From: an uncultured Bacteroidales bacterium
GTDB taxonomy: Bacteria > Bacteroidota > Bacteroidia > Bacteroidales > UBA932
Length of the DNA: 8,709 bases
Direction: 5' to 3'
Assembly (NCBI GenBank): GCA_900317065.1
Contig: ONFK01000052.1
Location: forward strand, 1 to 8,709
A program made the position numbers and the translations under genes. Below, piece by piece: positions 6,160 through 8,709 of this stretch; the first letter of the stretch is position 1; every line of letters starts with the position of its first letter. The notes below the pieces were generated by a model. The model saw only the letters and a program-made list of their open reading frames with translations. It did not search any database and was not told the origin of the DNA.

Positions 6160-7304
6160 TCGTCTTTCATCTTGAAGAAATACTTTCTGAGCCAGTACTC
6201 GAACAGCGGATCGAGCACGACGGGATCGTCGTTGTCGGTGAAGGTGATGATCTCCTTCTTGCAGAGGGCGTCCTTCAGCCGGCGCACGTTGGCGGAAGAG
6301 TGCAGGTTGTAGTGCTCGATCACTTCCGCGGAGCTGAAGCGCTTGCATCCGTCCAGGGTGGCCTGCAGCAGCGAGACCTGGAAACCGGTCAGGTCCGATA
6401 CAAGCTCCTTGAAACGGGGCTCGTGGATGGATATCAGCATGTCCAGCGCCTCCTGCAGGGTGGCGTCGGTGATGTATCCCTTGGTGAGATGGTCGCAGAT
6501 GGAAGCGAAGTGGTTGATGTACCAGATATTGTTCCGGAAGCGCTTGCACACGCTCATCATAAGGTCGCGGTCGATGACCTTGCCGCTGGTGAGGAAGCCG
6601 CGCACGATGTGGTCGGTGATCTCGCGGGATTCAATCTCTCCTATCGCCACGTGGCTGACATGCCTGTGGAAGTAGACTTTCTCTTCGAACAGATACTTCA
6701 TGGCATTCACCGCCGAGCCCAGGAAAATGAAGTTGCAGAGTCCGCTCTGGTTGGTGCGCACGACTTCTTCGAAGATTTTAATGAACTTCTCCCAGCCGTC
6801 GAGGAAGGTGATGTTCTGGAACTCTTCGAGTATTATGTAAATCTTGCGGCCGGTGACGGCGGCGAGACGCCAGGGGAGGCAGAGGACGGAGCGGATGTCG
6901 TTTTCGTCCACGCTCCAGTTCAGCGACAGGATGCAGTCGCTGGAGGCGTACTGCGCATGGTCGAATACGAAGTGGGTGTCCGGAAGACAACCCTGGACTA
7001 TGCTCTGGTACTCGTCCGGCGTGGTGGCCTCGGCGCGAATGACGGCGGAGCCCAGGGCGAGCAGGAATTCTTCGGTGCTGCGTATCTGCAGCATCGGGAC
7101 CTCTGCCGTGCTGAAATTCCTGCCGGAGATGCGCATGTTGAGGAAGGTCTGCTGCATCAGCGACTTCTTGCCGGTCTTGGCCGGTTCGTAAATCGCTATG
7201 TTCTCGCCTTGTTCGAGCAGGTTGGCAATCACCGTCTGCTCGCTGCGGCGGCCTATGTTGCTCTTGCCAGTGACCGGCTTGTAATAAATGAACGCGGTAT
7301 CCAT
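6156..7304 (-). CDS. AAA/STAND-like ATPase with C-terminal winged helix, degenerate Walker motifs
   Basis: This 382-residue protein resembles the archaeal-type ATPases common in Bacteroidales. The N-terminus holds a modified P-loop, IYEPAKTGKKSL (residues 38-49), in which Lys46 and Ser48 are kept but the first glycine is Glu. Walker B reads YIILEEFQN with Glu160-Glu161, where hhhhDE is usual, and the FQ following it is typical of the group. The final 80 residues, from about FQVSLLQATLDGCKRFSSAEV to the LDPLFEYWLRKYFF end, look like a winged-helix domain, split here as FQVSLLQATLDG and SSAEVIEHY. There is no signal peptide or membrane segment, so it is probably cytoplasmic. It is the first gene of the minus-strand block and overlaps the sirtuin start. 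The cellular role is not known to me; regulatory, DNA-associated or defence roles are all possible, and ATP binding may be weakened. Confidence 0.8.
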   Translation of the reverse strand: MDTAFIYYKPVTGKSNIGRRSEQTVIANLLEQGENIAIYEPAKTGKKSLMQQTFLNMRISGRNFSTAEVPMLQIRSTEEFLLALGSAVIRAEATTPDEYQSIVQGCLPDTHFVFDHAQYASSDCILSLNWSVDENDIRSVLCLPWRLAAVTGRKIYIILEEFQNITFLDGWEKFIKIFEEVVRTNQSGLCNFIFLGSAVNAMKYLFEEKVYFHRHVSHVAIGEIESREITDHIVRGFLTSGKVIDRDLMMSVCKRFRNNIWYINHFASICDHLTKGYITDATLQEALDMLISIHEPRFKELVSDLTGFQVSLLQATLDGCKRFSSAEVIEHYNLHSSANVRRLKDALCKKEIITFTDNDDPVVLDPLFEYWLRKYFFKMKDE

Positions 7305-7328
7305 TCCGTAACAACTTTGTTTTCAAGG

Positions 7329-7363
7329 CAAAAATACTAAATTATTTTGCAGAATAGCGAAAA
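7329..7363 (-). promoter_or_regulatory. Candidate promoter for the ATPase-sirtuin operon
   Basis: The minus strand has TATTTTTG (7329-7336), a full match to the -7 consensus TAnnTTTG, about 25 bases before the ATPase ATG. The -33 region is poor: TTTTCG at 7358-7363, 21 bp away, is the nearest T-rich element. The leader would be short, and no SD is seen. A weak promoter overlapping the strong rplU promoter is the simplest reading. Confidence 0.5.
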
Positions 7364-7376
7364 TTTGCTACTTTTG
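7346..7376 (+). promoter_or_regulatory. Strong Bacteroidetes-type promoter for rplU-rpmA
   Basis: TTTG at 7346-7349 and TACTTTTG at 7369-7376 match the -33 (TTTG) and -7 (TAnnTTTG) elements, separated by 19 bp. Transcription would begin near 7382-7385, leaving a leader of roughly 90 bases before rplU. This is the most consensus-like promoter in the window, as expected for a ribosomal protein operon. Confidence 0.82.
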
Positions 7377-7417
7377 CAGTCCGATTTTTCAGAAGACTGT
7401 CGAGCCACGTATTAAGA

Positions 7418-7435
7418 GTCGCTCCCGAGAGCGAC
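7418..7435 (+). promoter_or_regulatory. GC-rich hairpin in the rplU leader
   Basis: GTCGCTC and GAGCGAC form a perfect 7-bp stem closed by the tetraloop CCGA, in the middle of the roughly 90-base untranslated leader of rplU. There is no U-tract directly behind it, so it is not a plain terminator. Ribosomal protein leaders often fold into binding sites for the encoded protein, and bL21 leaders are known in Firmicutes. Whether this is such an element is inference. Confidence 0.5.
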
Positions 7436-7446
7436 CGCTTGCAGCC

Positions 7447-7464
7447 AAAACTTTAAAAAGTTTT
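7447..7464 (+). promoter_or_regulatory. A/T-only hairpin next to the rplU start codon
   Basis: AAAACTTT and AAAGTTTT form an almost uninterrupted palindrome seven bases before the rplU ATG, followed by further T residues (TTGTTTT). The stem has only one G-C pair, so it is weak. It may simply be the A/T-rich unstructured start region that Bacteroidota use instead of an SD. An attenuator role is possible but poorly supported. Confidence 0.3.
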
Positions 7465-7471
7465 TTGTTTT

Positions 7472-7783
7472 ATGTACGCAATTGTAGACATTGCAGGCAG
7501 CCAGTTCAAGGTTGAGGCCGGAAACGAGATTTTCGTACCCCGCCTTCCTCAGGCCAAGGATTCAGAAGTAGAGTTTGACAAAGTGCTCCTCGTAGACGCT
7601 GAGGGCAAGGTCAAAGTCGGTGCTCCCTACGTTAAAGGCGCAGTTGTCAAGGCAACCGTGATCGCAGACGATGTAAAGGCAGACAAGGTTCTCGTGTTCA
7701 AGAAGATCCGTCGCAAGGGCTTCCAGACGCTGAACGGTCATCGCCAGAAACTTACCAAGATCAAAATTAACGAAATCGCTTAA
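7472..7783 (+). CDS. rplU: 50S ribosomal protein bL21
   Basis: The 103-residue product has the standard length of bL21 and its features. It starts MYAIVDIAGSQFKVEAG, has FDKVLLVDAEGKVKVGAPYV in the centre, and ends with the RNA-binding signature FKKIRRKGFQTLNGHRQKL near residues 77-95. bL21 binds 23S rRNA of the large subunit and is encoded next to bL27 in most bacteria, as here. The start is preceded by an A/T-rich stretch without SD, normal for this phylum. It is the first gene of the rplU-rpmA operon and has a strong promoter and a structured leader. Confidence 0.98.
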   Translation: MYAIVDIAGSQFKVEAGNEIFVPRLPQAKDSEVEFDKVLLVDAEGKVKVGAPYVKGAVVKATVIADDVKADKVLVFKKIRRKGFQTLNGHRQKLTKIKINEIA

Positions 7784-7788
7784 GCATT

Positions 7789-8049
7789 ATGGCACACAAA
7801 AAAGGTCAATCAAGTTCCAAGAACGGTCGTGAGTCGCATAGCAAACGTCTCGGCCTCAAGAAGTTCGGCGGCGAGGTCGTTAAGGCCGGCAACATCATCG
7901 TACGCCAGCGCGGCACCGTGCACAATCCCGACAAGAACGTCGGCATGGGCAAGGACCACACTCTCTATGCTCTCGTAGACGGAACCGTAAAGTTCACCCG
8001 CAAGAGAGAGGACAAATCCTACGTCTCAGTTATTCCTTTTGAGAACTAA
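7789..8049 (+). CDS. rpmA: 50S ribosomal protein bL27
   Basis: The 86-residue product opens directly with MAHKKGQSSSKNGRESHSKR, the form whose flexible N-terminal tail reaches toward the peptidyl transferase centre. There is no Firmicutes-type cleavable extension. Further bL27 motifs are FGGEVVKAGNIIVRQRGT and NVGMGKDHTLYALVDG. It begins five bases after the rplU stop and lies in the same operon. No SD precedes it, so translation probably depends on coupling to rplU or on a weakly structured start region. Confidence 0.98.
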   Translation: MAHKKGQSSSKNGRESHSKRLGLKKFGGEVVKAGNIIVRQRGTVHNPDKNVGMGKDHTLYALVDGTVKFTRKREDKSYVSVIPFEN

Positions 8050-8078
8050 TCTCGGAGGATTATGAGCCTATAGAACGA

Positions 8079-8114
8079 GGCCTGCACTCCGGGACGAGTG
8101 TGGGCCGTTTTATT
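8079..8114 (+). terminator. Hairpin with T-tract between rpmA and serS
   Basis: GGCCTGCACTC (8079-8089) pairs with GAGTGTGGGCC (8096-8106) over 11 base pairs, two of them G-U, with a six-base loop CGGGAC. GTTTTATT follows immediately. This fits an intrinsic terminator for rplU-rpmA. However, no convincing TAnnTTTG promoter lies in the 15 bases left before serS, so read-through or an attenuator feeding serS is also possible. Confidence 0.6.
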
Positions 8115-8128
8115 AAAGATATACAGTT

Positions 8129-8709
8129 ATGCTTACACTGAAATCGCTTCGCGAAAACCCTCAGGCCATCATCGAGCGCCTGAAAGTCAAGAATTTTGAC
8201 GCAAAGCCCATCGTGGACAAGGTACTTGAACTCGATGAGAAGCGCCGCGCCCTCCAGGTGGAGAGCGACAACCTGCTGTCCGAGCAGAAAAAGAAGGCTG
8301 CCGAAATCGGCGGTCTGATGAAACAGGGCCTCAAGGATGCCGCAGAGGCTGCAAAAGCCGCAGTGGCTGCTCTCAAGCAGAAGAGCGCGGAGCTCCTCGC
8401 ACAGGGCGAGCAGGTCGCATCCGAACTTGAGAATCAGCTCGTGCTTCTGCCTAACACCCCTTGCAGTCTCGTCCCCGAAGGAAAGGACGCAGCCGACAAT
8501 CTGGTTGTCAAGGAAGGCGGCCCCGAGGTCAAACTCCCCGAAGGCGCGCTTCCTCACTGGGAACTTGCAAAGAAATACGACATCATCGACTTCGACCTCG
8601 GCGTGAAGATCACCGGCGCAGGCTTCCCTGTATATAAAGGAAAGGGCGCGCGTCTGCAGAGGGCTCTCATCAACTTCTTCCTCGACGAGAATACCAAGGC
8701 CGGATATCA
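8129..8709 (+). CDS. serS: Seryl-tRNA synthetase, N-terminal part (runs off the window)
   Basis: The frame is open from the ATG at 8129 to the right edge, giving 193 codons of an enzyme normally near 420-430 residues. MLTLKSLRENPQAIIERLKVK is the usual SerRS opening, here split as MLTLKSLRENPQ and AIIERLKVK. Residues about 27-108 form the long antiparallel coiled-coil arm, rich in Lys, Glu and Ala, that grips the long variable arm of tRNA-Ser. LLPNTPCSLVPEGKD and PHWELAKKYDIIDFDLG mark the transition to the catalytic core, followed by VYKGKGARLQRALINFFLDE near motif 1. The enzyme charges tRNA-Ser (and tRNA-Sec where present) with serine. It is 79 bases downstream of rpmA, beyond a hairpin, and has no SD. 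The class II motifs 2 and 3 lie outside the window. Confidence 0.96.
   Translation, partial: MLTLKSLRENPQAIIERLKVKNFDAKPIVDKVLELDEKRRALQVESDNLLSEQKKKAAEIGGLMKQGLKDAAEAAKAAVAALKQKSAELLAQGEQVASELENQLVLLPNTPCSLVPEGKDAADNLVVKEGGPEVKLPEGALPHWELAKKYDIIDFDLGVKITGAGFPVYKGKGARLQRALINFFLDENTKAGY

Noticed and set aside
5509..6312. 267-codon open frame on the plus strand opposite the sirtuin
   Set aside because: It is an antisense shadow of a well-recognised gene with no family resemblance of its own.
6160..6549. Upstream extension of the sirtuin reading frame (about 130 extra residues on the minus strand)
   Set aside because: It overlaps the ATPase gene in another frame, is rich in low-information Arg/His/Pro residues, and the Sir2 fold clearly begins at the ATG at 6159.
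5458..7304. Established anti-phage system (Thoeris, DSR or SIR2-HerA type)
   Set aside because: The sirtuin has the full CobB-like deacylase core as a single-domain protein. The ATPase is not HerA, and no TIR, nuclease or Argonaute gene is present. It is kept only as a speculative finding.
6300..7340. 346-codon open frame on the plus strand opposite the ATPase
   Set aside because: It is a mirror of a GC-biased coding gene: Val/Ala/Glu/Gly-rich with no recognisable domain, and it has no promoter or start signal of its own.
8054..8073. GGAGG followed by ATG and a three-codon frame ending in TAG, upstream of serS
   Set aside because: The spacing to ATG is only three bases and the peptide is three residues; SD use is rare in this phylum. 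Probably chance, though conservation in relatives would revive it as a leader peptide.
1..8709. CRISPR array, IS element, tRNA or rRNA genes
   Set aside because: No direct-repeat series, transposase motif, terminal inverted repeats or cloverleaf-like sequence was noticed; nearly all of the window is explained by coding genes.

Overview
This window looks like a chromosomal segment of a Bacteroidota member, most likely order Bacteroidales. Three features support this. The promoters match the Bacteroidetes -33/-7 type (TTTG or TTG, about 19 bp, then TAnnTTTG). Almost every gene lacks a Shine-Dalgarno (SD) sequence, the exception being rpsU. The ribosomal proteins and the zinc-less CobB-like sirtuin also resemble Bacteroidales forms. 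No tRNA, rRNA, CRISPR array, insertion sequence or phage gene was seen.

Bases 1-5154 (+ strand) hold a tight carbohydrate-degradation operon. It starts with a very large glycoside hydrolase open at the left edge. This protein fuses the C-terminal part of a GH2 beta-mannosidase to a complete GH2 beta-galactosidase with its DUF4982 and terminal Ig-like domains. One base later comes a secreted sialate O-acetylesterase-type (SASA) esterase, and 14 bases after that a lipoprotein SGNH/GDSL hydrolase. Together they suggest stripping acetyl groups and removing beta-linked galactose and mannose from an acetylated glycan. The substrate is not determined by the sequence, and no SusC/SusD pair is visible.

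Bases 5154-7304 (- strand) converge on that operon across a shared hairpin terminator. In transcription order this block contains a AAA/STAND-like ATPase with degenerate Walker motifs, a zinc-less sirtuin overlapping it by ATGA, and rpsU (bS21) with its own promoter. rpsU carries a 12-base match to the 16S rRNA 3' tail. That is the expected signature of bS21 autoregulation in a phylum whose ribosomes sequester the anti-SD.

Bases 7305-8709 hold a compact region of overlapping divergent promoters and then rplU (bL21), rpmA (bL27) and the first 193 codons of serS. The rplU leader and the rpmA-serS gap both contain hairpins that may be regulatory.

The points most worth following are the double-GH2 fusion, the exceptional rpsU SD, and the coupled ATPase-sirtuin pair.
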